This document shows, piece by piece, positions 30,310 through 39,576 of a stretch of DNA of 64,000 bases; position 1 is the first letter of the stretch, and every line of letters begins with the position of its first letter. Source of the DNA: Hyphomicrobiales bacterium (GTDB lineage Bacteria > Pseudomonadota > Alphaproteobacteria > Rhizobiales > Rhizobiaceae); assembly GCA_900472575.1 (NCBI GenBank), contig UCIV01000012.1, forward strand, positions 1 to 64,000. The letters run 5' to 3'. A program made the translations under genes and the position numbers. The notes under the pieces were generated by a model. That model saw nothing but the letters and a program-made list of their open reading frames with translations. It was not told the origin of the DNA and did no database searches.

Positions 30310-31710
30310 TCACGCCGCTGACCAGGACCACTCTGGAGAGCCGGCAGAGATGTCGCCGTTTGCCAGATGCTTGGCCATTTCCGCCCAGATTGCGTCCTTC
30401 GTAAAGCTCGTCAAATCGCCACTTGCTTCGGTCACTCGCATGTTTCGATATTTGTGCAATAGCGTTGAAATGCCACCGGCTGTATTGACCTCCAGAATGG
30501 GATCCGCAGCTGCGGGTAGAAAGACACGATGGCCCCACTGTCCTGGTCGCTCATCCTGCCTTAGCGCATCCAGTAGCTCATAGTCTCCGTACCGCGTCAC
30601 ACTTAAAGCGGTGAGGTAACGCATAAGCGGGAGGTAGACTGTTTGCCGGCATCCACCGAGCGCGCGAACACCAGGAAGTATCGAAAGCACGAGAAATGCC
30701 GTGAACAGGCTTGGAAGCAGTTTCCGATCGCGGAGCGCCGCAGCGATTGCAGAAGGTGTGAATTCGATGTCGGGATGGCAAGCACTGCCGCTGCGCAGAT
30801 AGCCGGCGTACAGCCGTAAGGGCACGACGCTATCTCTCTCCACCAGCCAGAAATGATCTGTCGTCCTCTTGATCCATCCTCGCCAAGGACCAGCATTGAG
30901 CCGGTCGATATCTGCAGAAATCTTTTCAGCTTCACCTCCAGAAACGAAGCATTTCGCCATCCATGATCCGGTATCATCCAGGTGATCGGCGATGAGCTCG
31001 GCAACATCGAAATCGTCTAGCTGAAGCAGCTTCAGGGGTGTGCCCATCCGCTTCTGCCACAATATCTGGTTTGCGCATTTGATAGCTTCGGCTGCGGAGC
31101 CGAAGGAGAAAGAGGGAAGGTCGTCCAGCAGTTGCCGGGACGCCTGGGTCGGCGTTTTCTTACCTTCCGAGTTCGTCAGCGCGAAACGATATGGGCCGTT
31201 TGGGCAGCAGATGCTGCGTCCATCCATTCGACTACGGGGCAGGCCGAAGAGATTGAGCGGCTCTCCATCGATCCTAAGCCAGCCGGGCCCCTTCTTGGCC
31301 GATTCCTTGAATGACATCGTCGTGCCGAAATAGGTGATGTGCCATTCTCTAGGATGAGCGGCCAAGCCGAGCAGGCTGAACAGATGCGTATAAAACGCAT
31401 CCGGCTCGAAAAGCAGCAAGCAATGGGGCCCCGTCTGTATGACCGGAGATTGGAGCAACTCACGGCCAGCAGCTGCGGTTTCGTCTGTATCGTAGCCTGC
31501 TTTGAGCGCGGCCCGCTCGGTGACAGCACGCAGGAGCGTCATCGCATGGTTTCGCACGCAGCTCGTTGACTGCGGTCTATCCAATCGGTAGGCCGCCGCG
31601 GCATAGGCGGCGATCGGTTGGTTCCAGAAGGGCTCAATGGATGGCATCAGAGCCGTGAGCGCGAACCGGATTTCGGCAGCGCCACTATAGTGCATGATAG
31701 ACGCAGACAT
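30310..31710 (-). CDS. Unrecognised 466-residue protein paired with a methyltransferase-like gene
   Basis: A soluble protein with conserved-looking cores: TSCVRNHAMTLLRAVTERAA (about 52-71), QTGPHCLLLFEPDAFYTHLF, SLLGLAAHPREWHITYFGTT, KKGPGWLRIDGEPLNLFGLP and the ICCPNGPYRFAL strand. No nucleotide-binding, zinc or transmembrane motif is obvious. The ATG at 31710 is chosen because it follows the upstream stop by 17 bases with GGGGCGAG before it. Two-gene operon with 31728-32798. A role in a small-molecule pathway is possible; I do not recognise the family. Confidence 0.6.
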   Translation of the reverse strand: MSASIMHYSGAAEIRFALTALMPSIEPFWNQPIAAYAAAAYRLDRPQSTSCVRNHAMTLLRAVTERAALKAGYDTDETAAAGRELLQSPVIQTGPHCLLLFEPDAFYTHLFSLLGLAAHPREWHITYFGTTMSFKESAKKGPGWLRIDGEPLNLFGLPRSRMDGRSICCPNGPYRFALTNSEGKKTPTQASRQLLDDLPSFSFGSAAEAIKCANQILWQKRMGTPLKLLQLDDFDVAELIADHLDDTGSWMAKCFVSGGEAEKISADIDRLNAGPWRGWIKRTTDHFWLVERDSVVPLRLYAGYLRSGSACHPDIEFTPSAIAAALRDRKLLPSLFTAFLVLSILPGVRALGGCRQTVYLPLMRYLTALSVTRYGDYELLDALRQDERPGQWGHRVFLPAAADPILEVNTAGGISTLLHKYRNMRVTEASGDLTSFTKDAIWAEMAKHLANGDISAGSPEWSWSAA

Positions 31711-31727
31711 GCTCGCCCCGCCAATGT

Positions 31728-32798
31728 TCAGTAAACGAATGGCCGGCGTGGTTCGAATGCGACCATTGGGCTTGGAGATCGCCAATTGAGCTCCGATGCG
31801 ACCGCATCTGCATCGGTGTCAACCAGCACGATCGGCAGCGGATGATGGCAAAAGGCGGGAGGAATTGCAGGCTTGAGCATCAGCGAAACAAATTCGACGA
31901 TGGTCGCTCGGGCGTTGGACGAGATGATGGTGTAGAAATTTCCGCTGTTCCAGGTGATTGCGGAGTAACGGAAAAACGAGGCAAGCGCCGCGCCCGTCGC
32001 CTGCATGTCGACCTGAAGATCGTGCATCGTATCAAGCACCTCGTCCTGCTTGTTAGCGATGCTGCTCGGGGTGAAGAAACGCGGTTTGAAGAGCTCGTCC
32101 TTCTGGCGCTCGCGATCGAGATAGATGTCGACATCATTGTGAGCCAGTTTCTCAATCTGGACCAACAATCCACCCGGTTTGATACGCGGGACAATGAAGT
32201 CGAGTTGCCTCAGACGGTCGCTATCATACATCTGGAACGTCGTGTCTTCGAGAAGCACGTCGAAACCGTCACGAAATGGGCGAAGCTCTGGATCCGTATC
32301 ATAGCGATCTTCGGTGAGATCGAAGAAAGGTCCATGGAAAAAATGGGCGTGTTCGCTTCCCCGGTTTGCAGAGAAAGCATCTCGGTTTGCAGAGGTTGGG
32401 CTGCAGCAAAGCGCCTCGATACGACCGTCTCCCAGGGTAGAAAGCGTGCGTGCGAGACAACCCGTGCCGGTTCCGAGCGTATAGAGTTTAGATGGGGCCC
32501 CGGATCGCGCCCATTTCCTCAAGGCCAGCGACAGAAGTGAAGATCCAATACGGCATTCCTCCTCGAGCCGGAAAGGTATGCTCGCAAAGTAATGACTGTC
32601 GAACGCACCCCATAGTCGCCGGTGGGTAGATGCGAAAACCGTGCAATCGAGGTCGAAGTCCAGCAAGCTGAGGTCCACATCCGGCTCTCTCCGATCAGGT
32701 GCGCCGCCTTTTCCGCTCGCTGTCCGTTCGAAAAAACCCGCAAGCGTTGTCAATCGGGGGGCGTTTCGCCATTTATCGATCACGTGTTTTTCAACCAT
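31728..32798 (-). CDS. SAM-dependent methyltransferase-like protein
   Basis: Encodes 356 residues. A glycine-rich motif I-like element SKLYTLGTGTGCLARTLSTL (about 105-124) is followed by the RIEALCCSPTSANRDAF motif II region. Later come a DVLLEDTTFQMYDSDRLRQL stretch and FIVPRIKPGGLLVQIEKLAH, matching the motif IV-VI order of class I methyltransferases. The C-terminal 100 residues are unlike common families. GGAAGGAT precedes the ATG. It is the first gene of the pair with the 466-residue orphan. Substrate unknown. Confidence 0.55.
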   Translation of the reverse strand: MVEKHVIDKWRNAPRLTTLAGFFERTASGKGGAPDRREPDVDLSLLDFDLDCTVFASTHRRLWGAFDSHYFASIPFRLEEECRIGSSLLSLALRKWARSGAPSKLYTLGTGTGCLARTLSTLGDGRIEALCCSPTSANRDAFSANRGSEHAHFFHGPFFDLTEDRYDTDPELRPFRDGFDVLLEDTTFQMYDSDRLRQLDFIVPRIKPGGLLVQIEKLAHNDVDIYLDRERQKDELFKPRFFTPSSIANKQDEVLDTMHDLQVDMQATGAALASFFRYSAITWNSGNFYTIISSNARATIVEFVSLMLKPAIPPAFCHHPLPIVLVDTDADAVASELNWRSPSPMVAFEPRRPFVY

Positions 32799-34234
32799 GG
32801 CCGCATCCTTCCGTTTGCGCGGTTAGAGAACCTCCCTGGCTTGTTGACTTTGCCCGCACGCAGCGTGGCGTCTCCCAATGACAATTTGTGACCTCTGACG
32901 ACAACTTCAGCAATCTATCGTTTTCGCCAGATTGACTAAGGTGCCAGAATATCGCGTGCGCGGACGATTTATCCAACCAGATAGAAGTCACGCATCATTC
33001 GTGGGGAAGGCTCTAAAGAGTAGGCGACTGCAGCCTGGGCGTGAGACGCCAGTACGATCTTCTGCGCATGTCCCGGATTCTTATCGTCTCGCTACGCCAA
33101 CATATCTACTGGCCTTTGCTGCCGGCATGGAACAGGCGACGGCCTCTCCAGTTGCATGTGTCGCGCAGAAGAACGATATCGTCTCCGAAATGTCCCCGAT
33201 CTTCTGAGTCCTCACCAAGTGATTTCTTGCATTTATCGCGCACGCAAGCGCACGTCCGGAAAGTCGGTCATAGACCTTCCTGGAAATCGGGTCTGCAATT
33301 GGATTTTATCACCGGGGCAACCCTGTCATTTCACCCACCCGATGCCATGTTTGGAGACTGCCTTCGATTCGAAGATGGCTAAATCCCGATAGATTGGCCG
33401 CCGCGCGATCGGGCCTGCGCGCAGTGTAACGAGCAAGGCCGATCCAGGAAGATGAAGAGTATCGGAGAAATCAGCATAGCGACGTTCGCAGGACGTGATT
33501 TCGGGAATTCTCGCCGTGCAGGAGCGGGAAATAGGGTAGCCGCAGGAGCCTCAACATAGTGGTCAGAAGGGAGGCGGGATCGACTGCCCCCGATCCGGCA
33601 CCCCGCATAACTGCCCCACCTCCCGTCGATGGCATCGTCACGCCGGAACCTGGTCCTGTCCTTGACCTAAGCGACTTCCAGCCCACGCCAACCAAGTGTC
33701 CCGACATGGACACTATGGCGCAGGCAGCGAAAAAAACTTCAAGAGCCGAGAGCCCAGGCCCGCGTCTGCTGCTCCGGCCGCGGCGCGCGACATCAGGCGC
33801 AGCCGCACTTTCGGATCTCCCCATCGCGAGACTTGGCCGGCAGTGTCCGTTTCACCCGATTGCTTGCGGCGTGACGTCAGGCCCAGTAGGCTCCCACGGA
33901 GGTTGCGTTTCGAAAGCGTGACGGGTCGTCGATGGTATGGCGGCTTCGCCACCGCTGCGACCTCAGGCGCGTGAAGCTCTGAGACGTCCACGGTTCTCGA
34001 ATTGCATGAAGGCCGGTTTCGAGGTTCCAACGAAGTATGTGTAGGTAAGATATCTTCGTTCCCATGAAAATCGATTACGCATTACCGTGGTGTCTTTGCC
34101 AAAACCTCCGCCACTCGTCTCAACGCGTCGCTTCCATCAGGCCTGCCGACCATGACAGGTATCGACGCTATCCCGCCTGGAGACACTGAGATGCGGAACC
34201 GATTGGCTCGCATCCCATATCCCCTGATTCCGTA
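32799..34234. other. 1.4-kb stretch without a supported gene
   Basis: Several 60-120 codon frames overlap on both strands (for example 33559-33921 plus and 33471-33824 minus). None has a recognisable family, ribosome-binding site or consistent composition. No tRNA, hairpin repeat or CCGCCCTGACATC motif is seen. It may be decayed coding sequence. Confidence 0.3.
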
Positions 34235-34981
34235 TCACCAACTCATTTGCAAAAGTTCGCCTGATGGAGCGCAAGCGAAGAACCCCGCTGTCGGTCCATA
34301 TGCGTGGGTCGTTGCTAGCGCAAATGCTGGGCGAGCGCCTTCCTCGGGTGAGTGCCCGGCTTTGTTGCCTGTCATATCGGTCGATGTGAGGCCGGGGTCT
34401 ACTGCGTTGACTTTTATCCCTTCCCGATCCAGCTCCTTCGCGAGCTTGACGGTCAACATGTTCAGCGCAGTCTTAGAGGCGCAGTATCCGGCATAGCCAA
34501 CCGTCCATGTTTCGCTGCGCATGTCCAAGGCGTCCGTCAATGAACTCAGGCCGCTGCTCATCATTACGATCCGGGCCGCCTTCGAATTGCGCAGCATCGG
34601 CAAGAAAGCTTGAGTGACGCGCATGACGCCGAATACATTGGTGTTGAACATCCGCTGCATCTCGTCAAGTGACTCTTCGGCAAGCGAGGGCGGCGGACCA
34701 AACATGAGCCCGGCATTGTTGACCAAAACATCCAGATGCCCCACTTTGCTTTCGATGGTTTTGGCAGCGTTGGAAACGCTTGTATTGTCTGTGACATCAA
34801 GTTGCACAGCATGAGCGTCTATTCCGCTATCTCGCAGGTCGCTAGCTGCCGTCTCACCTCGTGAAATGTCTCGGCATCCCAGCCAGACCGTGTGTCCGGC
34901 TGTGCCAAGCTGCCGCGCGATGGCGAGGCCAATACCCTTGTTTGCTCCTGTGATGAGTGCAGTGGGCGATGTGTTGGTCAT
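34235..34981 (-). CDS. Short-chain dehydrogenase/reductase
   Basis: Encodes 248 residues. Cofactor site TGANKGIGLAIARQLG, then LVNNAGL, the catalytic Ser in VMMSSGLSS, and YCASKTALN with the YxxxK pair in the usual place (Y161/K165 region). Typical classical SDR length. It is 54 bases downstream of a MarR-family gene on the same strand, and a palindrome lies between them, so MarR probably controls it. Substrate unknown. Confidence 0.85.
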   Translation of the reverse strand: MTNTSPTALITGANKGIGLAIARQLGTAGHTVWLGCRDISRGETAASDLRDSGIDAHAVQLDVTDNTSVSNAAKTIESKVGHLDVLVNNAGLMFGPPPSLAEESLDEMQRMFNTNVFGVMRVTQAFLPMLRNSKAARIVMMSSGLSSLTDALDMRSETWTVGYAGYCASKTALNMLTVKLAKELDREGIKVNAVDPGLTSTDMTGNKAGHSPEEGARPAFALATTHAYGPTAGFFACAPSGELLQMSW

Positions 34982-35018
34982 GATGACGTCCCTGATCGTT
35001 TCGATCTCGGAGAGATAC

Positions 35019-35031
35019 TACGAAGTTCGTA
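35019..35031. promoter_or_regulatory. Palindromic operator candidate between MarR and SDR
   Basis: TACGAA-G-TTCGTA, a perfect palindrome around one base, 38 bases before the SDR start and just downstream of the marR stop. Confidence 0.5.
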
Positions 35032-35035
35032 ATAT

Positions 35036-35470
35036 TCAAACGCCGTATTTTTCGATTCGCTGGGTAAGCCGCAAGAATTCGGTTTGATCAACGGGATCGA
35101 GAGCCTGAAGCATTGCTTTGCAAGAGGCTCGATATCCATCGAGATAGCCTGCAACCGCTTGCTGTCCATTGATTGTGATGGTCAGAGCCACCGACCTACG
35201 GTTCGCCTCTGGCCGTTGTCGGTCAATCATACCCCGACGTACCAGTCGGTCGGCTGAAGACGACATTGTCGTCAGAGCGACTTGAAGGTGCCGGGCAACA
35301 TCCCCCAAATTACACTCGGGATGTTCATCAATGAATAGAAGCGCCTGAATGTCGAGTGCGTTGAGCGAGTTTTGCATGACTGCCGCTGCCTCCGCGACCT
35401 TGAAACGACGGGTAAATCGCTCAAAGGCAGTAGCGAGTTTTTCGATTTGATCGGGCGTAGGTTCTGTCAT
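35036..35470 (-). CDS. MarR-family transcriptional regulator
   Basis: Encodes 144 residues. The winged helix-turn-helix is at about 45-105: NALDIQALLFIDEHPECNLG, DVARHLQVALTTMSSSADRL, VRRGMIDRQRPEANRRSVAL. The flanking helices dimerise. ATG 35470 is preferred because the frame's upstream part is Arg-rich and lacks a start signal. It is co-oriented with the SDR gene, and the palindrome between them is a plausible binding site. The ligand is unknown. Confidence 0.85.
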   Translation of the reverse strand: MTEPTPDQIEKLATAFERFTRRFKVAEAAAVMQNSLNALDIQALLFIDEHPECNLGDVARHLQVALTTMSSSADRLVRRGMIDRQRPEANRRSVALTITINGQQAVAGYLDGYRASCKAMLQALDPVDQTEFLRLTQRIEKYGV

Positions 35471-35919
35471 TCCCGGTATTAAACATTTCTGCTCGGAGGA
35501 CGTAAGACGTATACCCCAGAAATAGGTATTCCTTGAATTTATGCGATGAACGCTTGGGGCGCAAAGCTGCCGAAACCGCCGACCTAAGCCGGCCATTCCG
35601 AAGAGGAACGTAGTTTATTTACCAGTACGACAGTGTTCGCACCCGTAACGAGGTTGTCGAGAAGATGAAGCTTAAGCCGAGCGTTACGACGATCATCGCT
35701 CGCGACATCGGTTCGTGAGGAGCGATGTCCTCATTAACGAGGACTGTCTCGATTGCTCCGTCGTCGCTCGACGGCTATTTGCATAACCAACGGTTATGCC
35801 GGCAATTACCCCATAAGCTATAGCGTCGTTTGCTCGGTTGTGTTGTTTCTCTCCAGAAACCAGCGCCGCTCCGGCGCTTGTCAACCAGCAGCGAATATTT
35901 GCAGATGCAGCCAGACACC
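35471..35919. other. Upstream region of the MarR and L,D-transpeptidase genes
   Basis: No gene is supported. A short plus-strand remnant reads VEKMKLKPSVTTIIARDIGS before a stop near 35719; too short to name. Confidence 0.3.
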
Positions 35920-36624
35920 ATGACATTATCGCGCCGCGCTTTCATGATCGGCTCGTTATCGGCTGCCACGTCCGGATGCGCGACAAGCACTCCGCCCGTG
36001 GCGCAACCGGTAACGGCGACGCAGCTCGAACCTTTCCCGAATCTTGGAACGCCCGACGCGGAGCTTGAGGCACGTTATGCGGCATTCGAAGATGGCGGGC
36101 ATATAGTGCCGGCCATTCCCTATCGGCAGATGGATCCAAAATATTACCGACAGCAGGTTGTCGATCCGACGGGTGAGAAAGCCGGGACGGTCGTGGTCGA
36201 TACCCCCAACCGTTTTCTCTATCTGGTCGAAGAGGGCGGGACTGCCATGCGCTACGGGGTTGGTATCGGTCGTCAGGGATTTTCCTGGCAGGGAGAGGGT
36301 ATCATCCACTGGAGGCAGCATTGGCCGCGTTGGAAGCCGCCATCAGAGATGATTGCGCGTCAGCCGGAACTAGACCGATATTCTGTCGCCAACGGCGGCA
36401 TGGATCCCGGAGTTACGAACCCGCTTGGCGCACGTGCGCTCTATATTTTCCAGAACGGCCAGGACACGCTCTATCGTTTGCATGGCAGCCCGGAATGGCA
36501 ATCGATTGGCAAGAGCGTGTCATCGGGATGCGTGCGCCTGACCAATCACGATATCGTCGATCTTTACCAGCGTATCCCTTATCACGCGCGCATCGTCGTG
36601 CATCAGGCGCCGACCTTCGGCTGA
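35920..36624 (+). CDS. L,D-transpeptidase (YkuD family), exported
   Basis: Encodes 234 residues. The N-terminus MTLSRRAFMIGSLSAATSGC has a twin-arginine-like SRRAF and a lipobox-like Cys, so it is likely an exported lipoprotein. The YkuD domain runs from VVDTPNRFLYLVEEGGTAMR to the catalytic site HGSPEWQSIGKSVSSGCVRL, with His, Ser and Cys in place. It forms 3-3 peptidoglycan cross-links or attaches proteins in the periplasm. ATG 35920 is used because it begins the signal; the frame is open 90 bases further. Confidence 0.85.
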   Translation: MTLSRRAFMIGSLSAATSGCATSTPPVAQPVTATQLEPFPNLGTPDAELEARYAAFEDGGHIVPAIPYRQMDPKYYRQQVVDPTGEKAGTVVVDTPNRFLYLVEEGGTAMRYGVGIGRQGFSWQGEGIIHWRQHWPRWKPPSEMIARQPELDRYSVANGGMDPGVTNPLGARALYIFQNGQDTLYRLHGSPEWQSIGKSVSSGCVRLTNHDIVDLYQRIPYHARIVVHQAPTFG

Positions 36625-36796
36625 GACCCCGCGGCATTGCGACGCTGCCTCCTTTCGCGGCGAGGCGTCCGCGGAAGGAGCAGCGCCGTGCAACGCCGGA
36701 TTAAAAAGCCATATTGGTGTTTATCCTTGCACTACGAACGAGTACACCTTGATCGGAGGGCAGACCGTTTGCAATGTCAATCGCGGGAGATGTGTC

Positions 36797-37768
36797 GTGG
36801 ATATTGCCGCAGCCCTGAAGGCTTTTGTGCGCACGGTGGAGCGTGGATCGGTGACCGCCGCCGCGCGTGATCTCAAGCTGTCGCAGCCGGGCGTTACCAA
36901 ACACCTCCGAAATCTCGAACGGCATGTCGGTGCACGATTACTGGAACGTTCATCGCGCATCGTAAGGCCGACCTCGCAGGGGCAGGCGCTTTATGATGCA
37001 AGCCGTGAAGCGCTGCTCACAATAGATGCAGCGCTTGAAGGCGTCAGACAGGATATGGGAAAGGTGGAAGGCCACCTGCGGATCCATGCGCCGTCCTGTA
37101 TCGGCACGAAGCACCTGCATGGCATCGTGATGGCATTCCAACGTCGGTATCCGGCGGTGACCGCAGACGTTATCCTCGAAAACAGAGACGCCGATCTCAT
37201 TTACGAGAATTTCGATGTGGCCATAAAATATGGTCGGCCCGTCAATCAAGAACTCATCATCAGGCGGCTTGGATCAATCCGCCGGATTATTGTCGCTGCT
37301 CCGAGCTTCCTCGCTCGGCATGGACCTGTCGACACCATAGAACGCCTGTCGCAGGTGAGCATGGTTGCCAGTTCGAGATCACTGACTTTGCAAGATACGC
37401 TGATGCTTTTCCACCGCGACGGAGAAGCAGTCGAGATTCCGATCCATCCGATCATCCGTACGAACAGCGCGGCCGTCATCGCGTCGACGCTGATGGAAGG
37501 ACACGCGGCTGGGGCGGTACAGCAACTCATGGTAAACGAGGAGCTTGCCCAGGGTCGTCTCGTGCGCCTTCTGCCGGAATACGAGGTGAAGCCTACGGAA
37601 GCATTTCTCGCCTATCCATCCCTTCGGTTCATGAGCCCCGTCGTTCGGGCATTCAGCGAATTTACGGTAGCGGAGCTGCGGTCGATAGACGGTATTTTCG
37701 AGAGGCCTTCACGGGACGATCTGGCGGATGCGGAACTTGTCCAGACACTCGCGCCCATAGCAGAGTAA
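36797..37768 (+). CDS. LysR-family regulator
   Basis: Encodes 323 residues. N-terminal helix-turn-helix: AFVRTVERGSVTAAARDLKL followed by SQPGVTKHLRNLERHVGARL. Substrate-binding domain from about residue 95. It starts at GTG 36797 with GGGAG about ten bases upstream. It faces the L,D-transpeptidase's 3' end and converges with a second LysR gene. No divergent target is adjacent, so its regulon cannot be read from context. Confidence 0.85.
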   Translation: MDIAAALKAFVRTVERGSVTAAARDLKLSQPGVTKHLRNLERHVGARLLERSSRIVRPTSQGQALYDASREALLTIDAALEGVRQDMGKVEGHLRIHAPSCIGTKHLHGIVMAFQRRYPAVTADVILENRDADLIYENFDVAIKYGRPVNQELIIRRLGSIRRIIVAAPSFLARHGPVDTIERLSQVSMVASSRSLTLQDTLMLFHRDGEAVEIPIHPIIRTNSAAVIASTLMEGHAAGAVQQLMVNEELAQGRLVRLLPEYEVKPTEAFLAYPSLRFMSPVVRAFSEFTVAELRSIDGIFERPSRDDLADAELVQTLAPIAE

Positions 37769-37794
37769 TGCACGAGATTGGTGGGGGTGAACCC

Positions 37795-38700
37795 CTACAC
37801 GCCGTTTCGCGTACCGTGACGAAGATGGTCAATCAGTGCTCGAAATGCGGAAGAGGTTCTGCGACGGCTGGGATAATAGAGGCTGAAACCCGGAAGATCA
37901 GTGACCCAGTCAGCGAGTACCTCTTGAATGCGGCCAGAATCAAGATCGGCTGCGACCTGAGATCGAAATAGAAAGCCAAGTCCCAGTCCGTCGATGACGG
38001 CTGCGCGGATAGCGTCGCCATCGTCGAACACGAGCGCACCATCGGTTTTATATTCGATCTTGCTTTTGCCCTTGGCGAGAGGCCAGCGATACAGCCTCGT
38101 CGATGTCAAAAGGCGATAGGAAATGCATCGGTGACCCGCCAGGTCGTCAGGGCTCATGGGGATGGGACGCTCCGAAAAATATGCGGGCGATCCGGCAATG
38201 ACGACGCGGCTCGATGCAGTCAGGGGAAGTGCCACCATATCCTTTTCGATCAGCGTGCCGAAACGAATACCGCCATCGAAGCCCTGCGCAACGATGTCGT
38301 TCAATCCCTCGTTGGTGGAAATTTCGACGGACACATCCGGATAGCGTTCATAGAAACTCCTGAGCTTTGGTCGGACAATGGTTTCAAAAGCGACGGGTAT
38401 CATCGTCAGACGGACCGTCCCCGTTACCGATGCGCGCATGTCTTGCAGTTTCAGCAATTCCTCGCCGATATCCCGCAATGCAGGACCGAGCGTTTCGAGC
38501 AGCCGTCGGCCTGCATCGGTCGGGGCGACGCTGCGGGTGGTCCGTGCAAGCAGGGCAACCCCGATTTTCTGCTCGAGCTGGACGATGGCGTAGCTCAGGG
38601 AGGACTGCTTGACGCCAAGCTCGGCCGCCGCATCGGTAAAGCTGCCATGGCGCGCAACCGCCTCGAATACGGCAAGGTCGCGCAGAACGAAGCGATCCAT
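37795..38700 (-). CDS. LysR-family regulator, divergent from a hydrolase operon
   Basis: Encodes 301 residues. DNA-binding helix-turn-helix: LAVFEAVARHGSFTDAAAEL, then GVKQSSLSYAIVQLEQKIGV. The inducer domain runs to the C-terminus. ATG 38700 is the family-typical start. It is divergently transcribed from the exported alpha/beta hydrolase at 38796 with 95 bases between, the classic LysR layout, so it probably controls 38796-40536. Confidence 0.85.
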   Translation of the reverse strand: MDRFVLRDLAVFEAVARHGSFTDAAAELGVKQSSLSYAIVQLEQKIGVALLARTTRSVAPTDAGRRLLETLGPALRDIGEELLKLQDMRASVTGTVRLTMIPVAFETIVRPKLRSFYERYPDVSVEISTNEGLNDIVAQGFDGGIRFGTLIEKDMVALPLTASSRVVIAGSPAYFSERPIPMSPDDLAGHRCISYRLLTSTRLYRWPLAKGKSKIEYKTDGALVFDDGDAIRAAVIDGLGLGFLFRSQVAADLDSGRIQEVLADWVTDLPGFSLYYPSRRRTSSAFRALIDHLRHGTRNGV

Positions 38701-38795
38701 ATATCGATCCTCTCTATAAACCCTAGCGATTCCTGGCATCTAATCCAGAGCTGCGGACTGGTCTATGGTCAAGGGGCTTTTAAGGAGGCTTCTCA

Positions 38796-39536
38796 ATGAA
38801 AATGGCAAAAATAATCCTGGCCGCCATGCTGGCCGGTTCTCTAGCTGGTCCGGCAATGGCCGACGCCACCAATGTCGTGCTTGTTCACGGCGCGACGATG
38901 GACGGTTCGGGATGGAGAGCGGTCTACGACATTTTGCGAGCCCGGGGTTTGAAGGTGAGCGTGGTCCAGTTGCCGCATACCAGCCTTGTCGACGACATCG
39001 ACGCCACGCGCCTTGTGCTCCGCCAACAGCAGGGTTCGACCGTTCTCGTGGGCCATAGCTACGGCGGAGCCGTGATCACCGAGGCGGGATCCGAAGCAAA
39101 CGTGAAGGCACTGGTTTATGTCGCGGCGCTCCAGCCTGACGGGGGCGAAACGCTTTCGGAGCTGTCGAAGCGCTATCCGATGAAGATCGACATGAAAATG
39201 ATGGGCAATAACAGGTTCGTTCCCGATCCCGCGTCCTACCACGATACGATCGCCGCGGACCTGCCACGAAGCCTGACGGACTTCATGTCTGCTTCGTCGA
39301 CACCGATGCCGGTCGCAGTCTTCGAGGCAAATTTCGGCCATGCGGCCTGGCGAGACAAGCCGAGCTTTGCGATCGTGGCGACGGAAGACAAGGTCATTCC
39401 GCCGGATCTGGCGCGCTGGATGTACCAACGCTCTGGCGCGAAAACGGCGGACATCGCGTCCAGTCACATGGTCTATATGTCTCATCCGGAAGAGACGGCC
39501 GCAGTGATCGTGCAGGCGATCGAGGCGGTAAAATAG
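38796..39536 (+). CDS. Exported alpha/beta hydrolase
   Basis: Encodes 246 residues. Signal peptide MKMAKIILAAMLAGSLAGPA cleaved after MADA. Oxyanion region VLVHGATMDGSGW, nucleophile elbow VGHSYGG, acid near ATEDKVIP, and catalytic His at SSHMVYMSHPE. Short alpha/beta hydrolases of this kind (salicylate or pyrethroid esterase-like) act on small esters. GGAGG precedes the ATG. The next gene, a quinone-oxidoreductase-type enzyme, starts 40 bases on. Confidence 0.85.
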   Translation: MKMAKIILAAMLAGSLAGPAMADATNVVLVHGATMDGSGWRAVYDILRARGLKVSVVQLPHTSLVDDIDATRLVLRQQQGSTVLVGHSYGGAVITEAGSEANVKALVYVAALQPDGGETLSELSKRYPMKIDMKMMGNNRFVPDPASYHDTIAADLPRSLTDFMSASSTPMPVAVFEANFGHAAWRDKPSFAIVATEDKVIPPDLARWMYQRSGAKTADIASSHMVYMSHPEETAAVIVQAIEAVK

Positions 39537-39576
39537 ACCCAACGTGGCGCAGCCGCATTGCAGAGGCAGAAAAATC

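Noticed and set aside
33559..33921. A 120-codon frame in the 32.8-34.2 kb gap
   Set aside because: Pro/Arg-rich, no start signal, and it overlaps equally long frames on the other strand.
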